A stretch of DNA of 22,274 bases. It comes from a virus. Position numbers and translations under genes: made by a program. Shown here in pieces: positions 14,485 to 21,656 of the stretch (positions are counted from its first letter, which is position 1; every line of letters starts with the position of its first letter). The DNA is taken from positions 1 to 22,274 of IMG/VR virus record IMGVR_UViG_3300005056_000222. One strand, written 5' to 3'. A model generated the notes under the pieces. The model did not search any database. It saw only the letters and a program-made list of their open reading frames with translations, and was not told where the DNA came from.

Positions 14485-14874
14485 ATGGCCGAACCCATCT
14501 CCACCAGCTCAACCGCCGCCCTCGCGGTGACAGGCGTCGGCGCCGTCTCGCTGCTGCCCGGCGTCGACGCGGCGACGGTACTCGGCGCCTTCGCCGGTGC
14601 CGCCGTCTTCGCGCTCAACTCCGACGAGCTGTCCACCGGCAAGAAAATCGCATTCCTGCTCCTTTCCATCGTAATGGGCTGCCTAGCCGCCCCGCTAGCC
14701 GCGACGCTGATCGCCCGTGCGCTGCCCGCTGATACGCACGTCAGCCACGGCGTCGGGGCGCTAATCGCCTCGGCGGTGCTTGTGAAGTTCCTGCTGGCTC
14801 TGATCCGGCTGGCCGACCGCAGCGACCGCCTGATGCCGCATGTCCGCGATCCCAGAGACGGAGGCAAACAATGA
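14485..14874 (+). CDS. Holin-like membrane protein 1
   Basis: The 129-residue protein starts at MAEPIST (AAGGA lies 7 nt before the ATG). It has three hydrophobic segments: GVGAVSLLPGVDAATVLGAF with GAAVFAL, KIAFLLLSIVMGCLAAPLAA, and GALIASAVLVKFLLALI. A basic/acidic tail (DRSDRLMPHVRDPRD) follows. Position between X and the endolysin, size and topology fit the putative holins of Burkholderia P2-like phages. It would act in the inner membrane. It overlaps the next gene as ATGA, so the two small membrane proteins may work as a holin/antiholin pair. Confidence 0.8.
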   Translation: MAEPISTSSTAALAVTGVGAVSLLPGVDAATVLGAFAGAAVFALNSDELSTGKKIAFLLLSIVMGCLAAPLAATLIARALPADTHVSHGVGALIASAVLVKFLLALIRLADRSDRLMPHVRDPRDGGKQ

Positions 14875-15224
14875 ACGCCAACACCCTCTTCACACTGCAG
14901 GCAGGCCTGTGCGCGCTGATCGTGATCCGCCTGCTGCTCTTCCGCCGCGCCGGCGGGGCGCACCGGCCCTGGGCAGCGCGGCTCGCCTACCTGCTGATCG
15001 TCATGTCCGGCACCGTCGTCATCGGCGTGCTGTTCGGCTGCTACGAATGGGCGCTGGCCGCGCAATGCGCCATCACCGCCGTGCTGTGCGTCGCCCTGTA
15101 CGCGGTGCGCGGCAACGTGGTCGAACTGTTCCGCATCACCGGGCTGCACAGCGACGATGACCGCGAACCCTTCCTACTGCGCTGGCTCCGGAGATCCCGC
15201 CATGACCACACTTCGACGCGGTAA
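14871..15224 (+). CDS. Holin-like membrane protein 2
   Basis: The 117-residue protein has three membrane segments (LFTLQAGLCALIVIRLLLF, RLAYLLIVMSGTVVIGVLF, LAAQCAITAVLCVALYAV) and a charged C-terminus (HSDDDREP, RRSRHDH). It belongs to the 'phage holin family protein' type found second in Burkholderiales P2-like lysis cassettes. Its ATG overlaps the previous stop as ATGA, and its last 23 nt overlap the endolysin gene. Which of the two makes the lethal hole cannot be told from sequence. Confidence 0.8.
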   Translation: MNANTLFTLQAGLCALIVIRLLLFRRAGGAHRPWAARLAYLLIVMSGTVVIGVLFGCYEWALAAQCAITAVLCVALYAVRGNVVELFRITGLHSDDDREPFLLRWLRRSRHDHTSTR

Positions 15225-16038
15225 CCTCGGCGCCGACGTGCGCGAACTGCAGCGCCTGTTACGCACGCGCGGCGCGACCCTCGACCTGACCGGTGAATTC
15301 GATGACGCCACCGCGTCGGCCGTCCGCGCCGCACAGTCACGCTATGGCCTGGTTGTGGACGGATTGGCCGGCCCCAAGACACTGCTAGCCCTCCAGCTCG
15401 ACGGCCGCCAGCCTGGCGAGCTCGGCGCGGATGACCTGCGCCGCGCGGCGGCTACGCTCGACGTCCCGTTGGCCAGCGTCCGCGCAGTCAATGAAATCGA
15501 GAGCCTGGGCCTCGGCTTCCTGCCCGATCGCCGCCCTGTGATCCTGTTCGAGCGCCACATCATGTACCGCCAGCTCCGCGCCGCCGGCCACGACGCGAAC
15601 GCCCTCGCCCGCCACTACCCGAACATCGTCAACCCGAAGCGCGGCGGCTACATGGGCAAAGCCGCAGAACAGATGCGCCTCGCCCGCGCCTCGGACATCG
15701 ACCACGCCTGCGCACTGGCTTCCGCGAGCTGGGGTCTGTTCCAGATCATGGGCTACCACTGGGAACGCCTCGGGTACGCCAGCGTGCAGGACTTCGCCGA
15801 TGCCATGCGCTTGGGCGAACCCCAGCAGCTCGACGCCTTTGTCCGCTTCGTGCAGACGGACCCGGCACTGCACAAGGCCCTGAAAGGCCAGAAGTGGGTG
15901 ACGTTTGCGAGCCTCTTCAACGGCCCCGCGTACAAGGACAACCTCTATGACGTGAAACTGGCACGTGCCTTCGCACGCTACGGGGCTGAGGAAGGGGAAA
16001 GAGAACAGGAAACGAAACAGGAACAGGTGCCCGCATGA
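15202..16038 (+). CDS. Endolysin: peptidoglycan-binding domain plus N-acetylmuramidase
   Basis: The 278-residue enzyme has an N-terminal PG_binding_1 domain (about 1-67; GNLGADVRELQRLLRTRG, GLVVDGLAGPKTLLALQ) and a C-terminal muramidase domain (about 90-265). The latter opens with AVNEIESLGLGF, where the catalytic glutamate should lie, then RPVILFERHIMYRQL, SASWGLFQIMGYHW and a final FNGPAYKDNLYDVKLARAF. It cuts the glycan strands of the wall. There is no signal peptide or SAR segment, so release depends on the holins. The start MTTLRRGN (15202) is chosen over an open frame to 15157. It overlaps the spanin gene as ATGA. Confidence 0.93.
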   Translation: MTTLRRGNLGADVRELQRLLRTRGATLDLTGEFDDATASAVRAAQSRYGLVVDGLAGPKTLLALQLDGRQPGELGADDLRRAAATLDVPLASVRAVNEIESLGLGFLPDRRPVILFERHIMYRQLRAAGHDANALARHYPNIVNPKRGGYMGKAAEQMRLARASDIDHACALASASWGLFQIMGYHWERLGYASVQDFADAMRLGEPQQLDAFVRFVQTDPALHKALKGQKWVTFASLFNGPAYKDNLYDVKLARAFARYGAEEGEREQETKQEQVPA

Positions 16039-16547
16039 ACCGCTCCCTCATCATCGCCCTGGTCGTGGCCCTCGCCCTGCTCGGCACCGCCAGCGCCGCC
16101 GCCCGGCTCACCGACCGCTACCGCGACGCCACCCGCCGTGCTTCCGAAGCCGAATCACTCGTCGCCTCGCTACGCACCCAGCTCGACAGCACCGACGCCA
16201 GCGTGGTCGAAGTCACCCGCTACGTCGACCGCGTCCAGACCATTCAGGTCAAAGGCGACACCATCATCAAGGAAATCCCGCGCTATGTCCCCGTCGAAGC
16301 TGATGCCGCTTGCACTGTCCCTGCTGGCTTTGTCCGCCTGCACGACGCCGCCGCCACTGGCGCCGTCCTGCTTGATCCGCATCCCGGAGATGCTGATGCG
16401 GCCCCCTCAGGGATACCGCTCTCTGCCGTCGCCCGTACCGTCGCCGGCAACTACACCACCGGCCACATCGACGCCGAGCGCCTGAGGTCGCTGCAAGCCA
16501 CCCTCCGCGCCCAGGGCGTCACCATCATCGGCGAGCCAGCGCCATGA
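16035..16547 (+). CDS. Rz-like inner-membrane spanin subunit
   Basis: The 170-residue protein has an N-terminal membrane anchor (SLIIALVVALALLGTASA) followed by a periplasmic helical region (RDATRRASEAESLVASLRTQ) and VEVTRYVDRVQTIQVKGDTI. This is the layout of i-spanins, which join the outer-membrane partner and fuse the two membranes at the end of lysis. A complete Rz1-type lipoprotein gene is nested in the +1 frame. ATGA overlaps exist at both ends (with the endolysin and with R). Confidence 0.85.
   Translation: MNRSLIIALVVALALLGTASAAARLTDRYRDATRRASEAESLVASLRTQLDSTDASVVEVTRYVDRVQTIQVKGDTIIKEIPRYVPVEADAACTVPAGFVRLHDAAATGAVLLDPHPGDADAAPSGIPLSAVARTVAGNYTTGHIDAERLRSLQATLRAQGVTIIGEPAP
16285..16485 (+). 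CDS. Rz1-like outer-membrane lipoprotein spanin, nested in Rz
   Basis: The 66-residue product begins MSPSKLMPLALSLLALSAC: a short signal sequence and a lipobox (LSAC). The mature part is proline-rich (CTTPPPLAP, PSPVPSPATTPPATSTPS), as in Rz1 proteins. The gene lies wholly within the Rz gene in the +1 frame, with AAGGAA about 9 nt before its ATG. Known family behaviour: the lipoprotein sits in the outer membrane and pairs with Rz across the periplasm. Confidence 0.85.
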   Translation: MSPSKLMPLALSLLALSACTTPPPLAPSCLIRIPEMLMRPPQGYRSLPSPVPSPATTPPATSTPSA

Positions 16548-16984
16548 GAAAGCCCGCCGAACTGCGCGAAGCCATCACGGCGGCGGTACCCGACCTCAAG
16601 CGAAATCCGGACAAGCTGCACCTGTCCGTGGAAGAAGGCCGCGTGGTGGCCACGGGCGCGAGCACGATCTCGTTCGAGTACCAGTACACCCTGACGCTAC
16701 TGGTCACCGACTTCGCCGACAGCGCCGACGCCATCACCGTGCCGGTGCTCGCCTGGCTGCGCGCCAATCAGCCCGAATTGTTCACCAACCCAGATAAGCA
16801 GCCGGATGGGTTCAAGTTCGAAACGGACATCCTGAACCACGATTGCGTCGACTTGCTGATGCGCCTGCCGCTGACCGAGCGGGTGGTCGTGAAGGTGGCC
16901 GGGGACCGCTACGACGTCACGCATTCTCCTGAGCCTATTGACCCGTACGACGACTCGTCAGGCTGGAAGCTGGCAGGCGTATGA
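16544..16984 (+). CDS. R: Tail completion protein R (P2 gpR family)
   Basis: The 146-residue protein (P2 gpR 155) shows the family pattern: KPAELREAITAAVPDLKRNP, the FEYQYTLTLLVTDFA core, LAWLRANQPEL, and DILNHDCVDLLMRLPLTERV. It completes the tail terminus before head joining. The ATGA overlaps with Rz upstream and S downstream fix both ends. Confidence 0.93.
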   Translation: MRKPAELREAITAAVPDLKRNPDKLHLSVEEGRVVATGASTISFEYQYTLTLLVTDFADSADAITVPVLAWLRANQPELFTNPDKQPDGFKFETDILNHDCVDLLMRLPLTERVVVKVAGDRYDVTHSPEPIDPYDDSSGWKLAGV

Positions 16985-17448
16985 AGGATCTGGACGAACT
17001 GACCGCCTGGACCGGCGCGCTGTTGCGAAGGCTCGACGCCAAGCAGCGCCGCACGCTGATGCGAGCCATCGGCACCGAGCTGCGCCGCCGGCAGACGGCT
17101 CGGATCGCAGAGCAGCGGAACCCGGATGGCTCAGCATATGAGCCGCGCAAACGGCAGCTGCGGCAGCGCGTGGGACGGGTCAGACGGACGATGTTCGCGC
17201 GCCTGCGCACGTCGCGGCATCTGCGGGCGCGGGGCGATGCGGATATGGCGGTGGTGCGGTTTGTGGGCGGGGCTCGACGGATTGCGGAAGTCCACCACTA
17301 CGGACTACGGGATCGAGTTAATCGGGGTGGGTTGGAGGTGGAGTTTGCTCGGCGGGAACTATTGGGGCTCGAGGATGGAGATGTGGAGTGGTTGGGAGAT
17401 GTGGTTCTTGCCCATATCGTCATCGATCGTCTACACGCCGTGCCCTGA
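16981..17448 (+). CDS. S: Tail completion protein S (P2 gpS family)
   Basis: The 155-residue protein (P2 gpS 150) has the family's opening LDELTAWTGALLRRLDAKQR, a middle RIAEQRNPDGSAYEPRK, and the end RELLGLEDGDVEWLGDVVLA. It acts with R at the tail end that meets the head. The start overlaps R as ATGA. This is the last rightward late gene before the second cargo region. In P2 this gap holds orf30, a known moron site. Confidence 0.93.
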   Translation: MKDLDELTAWTGALLRRLDAKQRRTLMRAIGTELRRRQTARIAEQRNPDGSAYEPRKRQLRQRVGRVRRTMFARLRTSRHLRARGDADMAVVRFVGGARRIAEVHHYGLRDRVNRGGLEVEFARRELLGLEDGDVEWLGDVVLAHIVIDRLHAVP

Positions 17449-17645
17449 CCCACTTTGGCCACACTAGACCCTAGTTGCACAGCGTCAATATGCATCTTTC
17501 AACCCGCGGCTGGCAACCTGCGAGGGCAAATGCAGATGCCCCTGAAATTGATTCCAATCGATACATCTTAATGCATTATCTTAACAACAAGGCATTCCCC
17601 TGACAGCATACACAAGAAAAATCTCAACGACCGTCGCATTAATTT

Positions 17646-18581
17646 CTAGTCAGCATCAGAAATATCAAAAAACTTTGACAGCGAATCGCGCATCGCCACA
17701 ATATATTCAGAATTCTCCTCGGGCGCTATGAGGGCTGACAATTCCGACCCAACCGGAGTCATGGAATAAGAGTTCAATTTTATATTGTCTCGCTTTGCCA
17801 CCAGACTCAATCGAGTTGACGCAAAGCGCATTAACAACTTACTGCCGCGCGGCATACCCTTTACATTTACAAGCTCATCTTCGTAGATCAGACCAATATT
17901 TGACAAATTAACACGATCCAAAAATGAGAGCCCAAAGTCACTCAACTCGATTTTTGGTGACTCTACGACCGACATCCAATTCGGGCGATAAGCACCACAG
18001 AAAATGGATCTCCGGCTGGCCTCATCAAACATGCTTGACGCCAATTGGCAGGCGACTTGAAACGCACCGGCCTCCCGTCGCGTCATTTTTCTCAGCACAT
18101 TAAGTGATCTCGGAGAAAATGATCCTGGCGCTCCAACCTCAAGTGCAAGCACACTTGACCAGAGAGCTTGCATTTCGGTGTTCGATACCGTGCGCACATG
18201 TTCGAAAAAACCTGCAATCCAATCATCATCGACATTTTCAGCAGAAACATCAGGTTGAATATTTTCGAATGCTCCGACGACAACATTTTCGATGTTCTGT
18301 TGCTCCCGAAGGGCCTCATGGCGGAGACGCGCTTGCATCCGCATCTCCAAATCCCGTCTCCCTTCCGCAAGGATAATATCCGCCTTTATCGTAGCCTTGG
18401 CAGATTCAACAATATTTTTCCCCCGCGCGTCTCTCTTGGCAGCATCAAGCAAGCGCCTCCGATAATCTTCAGCATCTGCTTCCCGCTTAATTCCATAAGG
18501 TCGGTAGACCGCACCAATTGCACGCTCCACTACGGAAATCAATTTTTCAGCACCTTTCCCCAAGCCCAGCAAGTCTTCCAT
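17646..18581 (-). CDS. DUF2806-like cytoplasmic protein (cargo gene)
   Basis: The 311-residue product starts MEDLLGLGKG. Its centre has the DUF2806 pattern: DDDWIAGFFEHVRTVSNTEM, QALWSSVLALEV, then GSFSPRSLNVLRKMTRREAG. A helical, charged region (about 35-105) precedes it, and the C-terminal part (about 180-311) looks like a winged-helix or beta-rich sensor region. No membrane segment is seen. The function of the family is not established; members are common in prophages and accessory islands. The base composition is clearly more AT-rich than in the flanking phage genes, which suggests recent transfer. It is leftward, against the late operon. No good ribosome binding site precedes this ATG; the frame is open to 18656. 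Confidence 0.7.
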   Translation of the reverse strand: MEDLLGLGKGAEKLISVVERAIGAVYRPYGIKREADAEDYRRRLLDAAKRDARGKNIVESAKATIKADIILAEGRRDLEMRMQARLRHEALREQQNIENVVVGAFENIQPDVSAENVDDDWIAGFFEHVRTVSNTEMQALWSSVLALEVGAPGSFSPRSLNVLRKMTRREAGAFQVACQLASSMFDEASRRSIFCGAYRPNWMSVVESPKIELSDFGLSFLDRVNLSNIGLIYEDELVNVKGMPRGSKLLMRFASTRLSLVAKRDNIKLNSYSMTPVGSELSALIAPEENSEYIVAMRDSLSKFFDISDAD

Positions 18582-18671
18582 GATAAAACAGTGTGTTACC
18601 CTTAGAATAAGAAGCACGGAGGCAATGCCATCATCATGCCGTGGCAATGAACGCACAAGCAGTATTAACTT

Positions 18672-19199
18672 CTAGACCACCCCGAAGAGCCGATCAACGA
18701 CCTCGCCCAGCGCCCCCACCCGAACAAATGCACTACGAGGAATGCTTCGCTGGTTCGGCCTCATCAGCTTCACCCCAGAGGCATTGGCCTTCGTATGGAT
18801 CGCAACCTTCATCTCCCGGATGTCTGGCAGTGGCTGCCCGGGCGGCTTTCCAAACCATAGGAACGACTCGAAATCCAGTTTGGGTGTCACCACGATCCAG
18901 AGAATACAGCCGCTTGACTTGCGCATGAGATTGAGGCTGGCGGTCACACTTGTCCGTTTTCCGCCAGCCACGCTCACCTTGAGCTGAATGTGGCGAACCG
19001 TTTCGCCGTAGCTCATCACGAGATCGTAACCGCCAGCGTCGAACTCCGAGCGAAGCACCTCGACGTCAGTAATGCCACGCTGCCACAGCAACTGCAAGAC
19101 ACCGCCAATGAACAGATGCTCGACAATCCGCTCCCGGAAGACAGAATGGACCGCATGCTGGGCAATGCCATCTGCCGATTGACTAGCTTCTTCGTCCAC
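18672..19199 (-). CDS. PD-(D/E)XK-like nuclease-fold protein (cargo gene)
   Basis: The 175-residue product starts at GTG 19199 behind a purine-rich AGGGGGAGGGG. Its core fits a restriction-endonuclease-like fold: helix EHLFIGGVLQLLWQRG, then VEVLRSEFDAGGYDLVM (Asp59) and a strand RHIQLKVS (Gln72-x-Lys74), giving D-(x)n-QxK. The following strand (GCILWIVVTPK) completes the sheet. Such small proteins often act as nucleases or their specificity partners. The C-terminus (RSAFVRVGALGEVVDRLFG) is unassigned. It lies 90 nt upstream of the DUF2806 gene in the same direction and may be co-transcribed with it. The catalytic assignment is tentative. Confidence 0.6.
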   Translation of the reverse strand: MDEEASQSADGIAQHAVHSVFRERIVEHLFIGGVLQLLWQRGITDVEVLRSEFDAGGYDLVMSYGETVRHIQLKVSVAGGKRTSVTASLNLMRKSSGCILWIVVTPKLDFESFLWFGKPPGQPLPDIREMKVAIHTKANASGVKLMRPNQRSIPRSAFVRVGALGEVVDRLFGVV

Positions 19200-19285
19200 A
19201 CCCCCTCCCCCTAGTTCTTGGCCGATACCGGTCGCATAGCGCGACTTTTATGCGGCCAGGAGCCCATCTCGCAAAGTGCCAAATC

Positions 19286-19310
19286 AGTTGCACCACAACC
19301 TAGCACAACG
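19286..19310. promoter_or_regulatory. Ogr-like dyad, copy at cargo border
   Basis: AGTTGC-N13-ACAACG has the same spacing as the P/O dyad and nearly the same sequence as the dyad before V: over 19286-19323 versus 21588-21625 I count about 31 of 38 matches. It overlaps no expected late gene start and ends one base before the stop codon of the FRG gene. It looks like a duplicated or relict late-promoter element. Confidence 0.5.
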
Positions 19311-20726
19311 TTATTCGAATGACGGCTCCGCGCTGTTCGGCGCTGCAATAGCAGCCGTTTTGACAGGTTGCAGCGACCGATGCAGATCTCGCAGATGAAC
19401 TGCAGTCTGTTCGATGCTGGGATATACGGTAGTCTCGTTGATGTTGATTCGGTCCAGCTGTTCGAGAATGTGCTTTTTGTCCTGGATCTTGACTCGGCTG
19501 ATTTCGATCCCACTCTGGCCGGCATCGGGAAGCGCTGCCTCATGCCCAAACAGCAGGAAGGCGCCGGACTGCGATTTGATGCGCGTATTAGTGCGTTTTG
19601 CCTTCACGCAGATGATTGACCCCAGATCATCTGGGACGATCCGTCCCTCGAAATAACCCTTCTCCGATTTAATATGATGGAGCAGCTTCTCTGCGACGTC
19701 CGTTCCATTAAATTCAGTTTTGTTGAGACCGAGATCGATCTCATTCTTCTGCGCATACGTCAAGTTGGAGAGGTTGGAGAGGCAACTGACGGTATCAGAG
19801 TCATAGTATTTCACCACCTCCGACGAGACTTGGAAGACGATGACCTCGCCATCAATGTCGAGTTGGTCCGGCCCGCAGGAGCAGGCGAAGAAGAGCGCCA
19901 CCAGCGGATTGCCGGAGATGTCCAGCAGCCTCGTAGGCAAACCGTAGTGCTGCATGCGCACGAGGCGGTCAAAACAGTACTGGTCGCCGTGAAACTCATC
20001 GTGATGCGCGATCAGTAGTTCCTTACAAAGCCGATCCTCGCTGGGCATGAATTGCCAGTCACCATTATCCCATTTGCGCAGCAGAGATGGTGTCAGCTCA
20101 TAACGGGCATCACTGTGACCTCGGAAAAAGGTTTCAGTCGCGGCCTTCCCCGGCGATTTGTAGAGCAGTTGGAGGAAGGACTCCACGCTGTGAGCGGTGC
20201 CAAGGATCTTCTTGACGCGTGGCGGAGGCTGGATCTTTGCGTCGCCAACAGCCGGCGCTTCTTGCTGCGTGATGAGATGAGCGAGATCTGGCTTAAGAGC
20301 AGCTAATCGGCGCAGCACATCCTTCGCATCGCCTTCCCGGACGGCCCAGTGAGTGCGGTAGAGCTGGAACCGATCCGCGCCGAACACCGAGCCGGCAGTC
20401 TTAATGTCGTCGAACTCGACCTCGCCGAAATCGATCAATGTCTCGAAAGCCGTGGAGACTTCCTTCTCCCCTGGCGTGATGTGGGAAATCCGACCGTACC
20501 TGATGAGCATGGAGGCGGCGTTTCCGGTTAACTTGACCTCGCTGCACAGAAAGGTCGGCAATCTTTCGAGAAAGGCAATCGCCGTCGGATCGAGGCTTTC
20601 AAGCCGCTTTTCGGTGTCGGACGGCGTGTACTCGAACATACGCCCCCGGCCCATGGTGACATCATCGAGGCCCCCCTCGAAAGAAGCCCAATTGCCAATG
20701 GAAATGTAGTTGAAGCTTTCCACCAT
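19311..20726 (-). CDS. FRG-domain protein (cargo gene, possible defence)
   Basis: The 471-residue product carries an FRG domain at about 181-300: ETFFRGHSDARYELTPSLLR (198-217) and MQHYGLPTRLLDISGNPLVA (258-277), the two signature stretches. After it comes a region shared by FRG proteins (IICVKAKRTNTRIKSQSGAF, then ILEQLDRININETTVYPSIE). The N-terminal 170 residues are not recognised. FRG proteins are frequent in prophages and defence islands, but their activity is not firmly known; treat defence as an inference. GAGGA stands 3 nt before the ATG and 6 before the next codon, GTG, so either could start. The Ogr-like dyad ends just beyond its stop. Confidence 0.8.
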   Translation of the reverse strand: MVESFNYISIGNWASFEGGLDDVTMGRGRMFEYTPSDTEKRLESLDPTAIAFLERLPTFLCSEVKLTGNAASMLIRYGRISHITPGEKEVSTAFETLIDFGEVEFDDIKTAGSVFGADRFQLYRTHWAVREGDAKDVLRRLAALKPDLAHLITQQEAPAVGDAKIQPPPRVKKILGTAHSVESFLQLLYKSPGKAATETFFRGHSDARYELTPSLLRKWDNGDWQFMPSEDRLCKELLIAHHDEFHGDQYCFDRLVRMQHYGLPTRLLDISGNPLVALFFACSCGPDQLDIDGEVIVFQVSSEVVKYYDSDTVSCLSNLSNLTYAQKNEIDLGLNKTEFNGTDVAEKLLHHIKSEKGYFEGRIVPDDLGSIICVKAKRTNTRIKSQSGAFLLFGHEAALPDAGQSGIEISRVKIQDKKHILEQLDRININETTVYPSIEQTAVHLRDLHRSLQPVKTAAIAAPNSAEPSFE

Positions 20727-20901
20727 ACTTCCTCATTCTTTTCGTCCAATTCGCCTCCGCGTTTGTATGCTTCATTTCGCGGAAGCGACCTTCCTTCCAA
20801 TCGGGGATGAGATGGCTGTCGCTCGCCAGGTCTACACGTAGCGATCAGCGACTTGTTTGTGCGTCGCCATCCATACCAACTTCCAGCTCCCAAGGAGTCT
20901 C

Positions 20902-21210
20902 TTAGCCCATCGAAAATTGGACTGCCTTGAAATACTTCGTCACCGCGGCGGCTTTGGCGGCGAACTCCGCGGGACGCTCTGCCACTTCAGCACCGATAAA
21001 CGTACCCGCACAGAAGCCGTCGTAGCGAAGTTCCACCCCATGGGACGCGCTGAGAATGCCAACTGCACCTCGCAAACAGTCCTCAATGCTAGAGCCGTTG
21101 CCGGAATCTAACGCGGGGGGGCCACTCGAATCTGCCTCGGCCACCCACTCGTAGAGCGAGGTTTCCAGCTTTTCGATACGCAGCACGATAAAGAAGAACT
21201 GGTTGCTCAT
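20902..21210 (-). CDS. Small unknown protein, second of a coupled pair
   Basis: The 102-residue product (MSNQFFFIVLRIEKLETSLY) begins with a beta-strand and has a mostly acidic middle (EWVAEADSSGPPALDSGNGS), then mixed alpha/beta sequence ending KYFKAVQFSMG. It has no signal peptide, membrane segment or known motif. The ATG overlaps the stop of the 65-residue gene upstream (ATGA), so the two are coupled. The FRG gene follows 175 nt later in the same direction, so the three could form one unit. Function unknown. Confidence 0.65.
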   Translation of the reverse strand: MSNQFFFIVLRIEKLETSLYEWVAEADSSGPPALDSGNGSSIEDCLRGAVGILSASHGVELRYDGFCAGTFIGAEVAERPAEFAAKAAAVTKYFKAVQFSMG

Positions 21211-21404
21211 ATGCGCACGTATCTCCAGGTTTTCAGCCCTAGAGCCTGGGCCGCGAGCTTGGCCGTCTCCTTGTCACCGAAGAGCGGGACTTTCTTCAAG
21301 TCCAGCTTCTCCACGAGCTCAAACTGACCCGGCTCCAAATCACGGTTGTATTTAAACTTGTACCATCGCACTACTTCTTCGGTGGTCGCCAAGATGTAAG
21401 TCAC
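21207..21404 (-). CDS. Small unknown protein, first of a coupled pair
   Basis: The 65-residue product starts at GTG 21404 (VTYILATTEE read with Met) behind a perfect AAGGAG with 5-nt spacing, the best ribosome binding site in this cargo block. It reads as a compact alpha/beta domain: VVRWYKFKYNRDLEPGQFEL, LDLKKVPLFGDKETAKLAAQ, then LGLKTWRYVRI. Size and basic residues could suit a nucleic-acid-binding or inhibitor protein, but no family is recognised. It heads a leftward group with the 102-residue gene and perhaps the FRG gene. Confidence 0.65.
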   Translation of the reverse strand: MTYILATTEEVVRWYKFKYNRDLEPGQFELVEKLDLKKVPLFGDKETAKLAAQALGLKTWRYVRI

Positions 21405-21587
21405 GTGGACTCCTTACGAAAGAATGCCCAACTCGATTGGTATGGAATGTTCGTTTGCTCCAGGCAGCCAACACCACCTCTGTTAGCCTTAAATCTTCGC
21501 ACTTGAACACTCCAGCCAACACCCCCAGCAAGGATGGACCTGCAAGGGCAGATGTAGCATCAAGAAAACAATCGGTTGGCTATGATC

Positions 21588-21612
21588 GGTTGTGCCACAA
21601 CCCAGCACAACG
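21588..21612 (+). promoter_or_regulatory. Ogr-like late promoter dyad upstream of V
   Basis: GGTTGT-N13-ACAACG matches the spacing of the P/O dyad. An inner GTTGTG-C-CACAAC palindrome overlaps it. The centre is about 57 bases from the V start, so a -55 activator site would place transcription start almost at the ATG. It should restart late transcription of V and the baseplate/tail genes after the leftward cargo. Confidence 0.65.
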
Positions 21613-21656
21613 CAAATCGAATGACCACCCCGCGCGCGTAAGGCACGCTGGCGGGC

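Noticed and set aside
17473-17498. Fourth Ogr-like dyad after S
   Set aside because: Only one half-site (AGTTGCAC) is present; no matching right half at the right distance.
17524-17541. Terminator of the late operon after S (GGGCA/TGCCC stem)
   Set aside because: Five-bp stem and no T-run; too weak to call.
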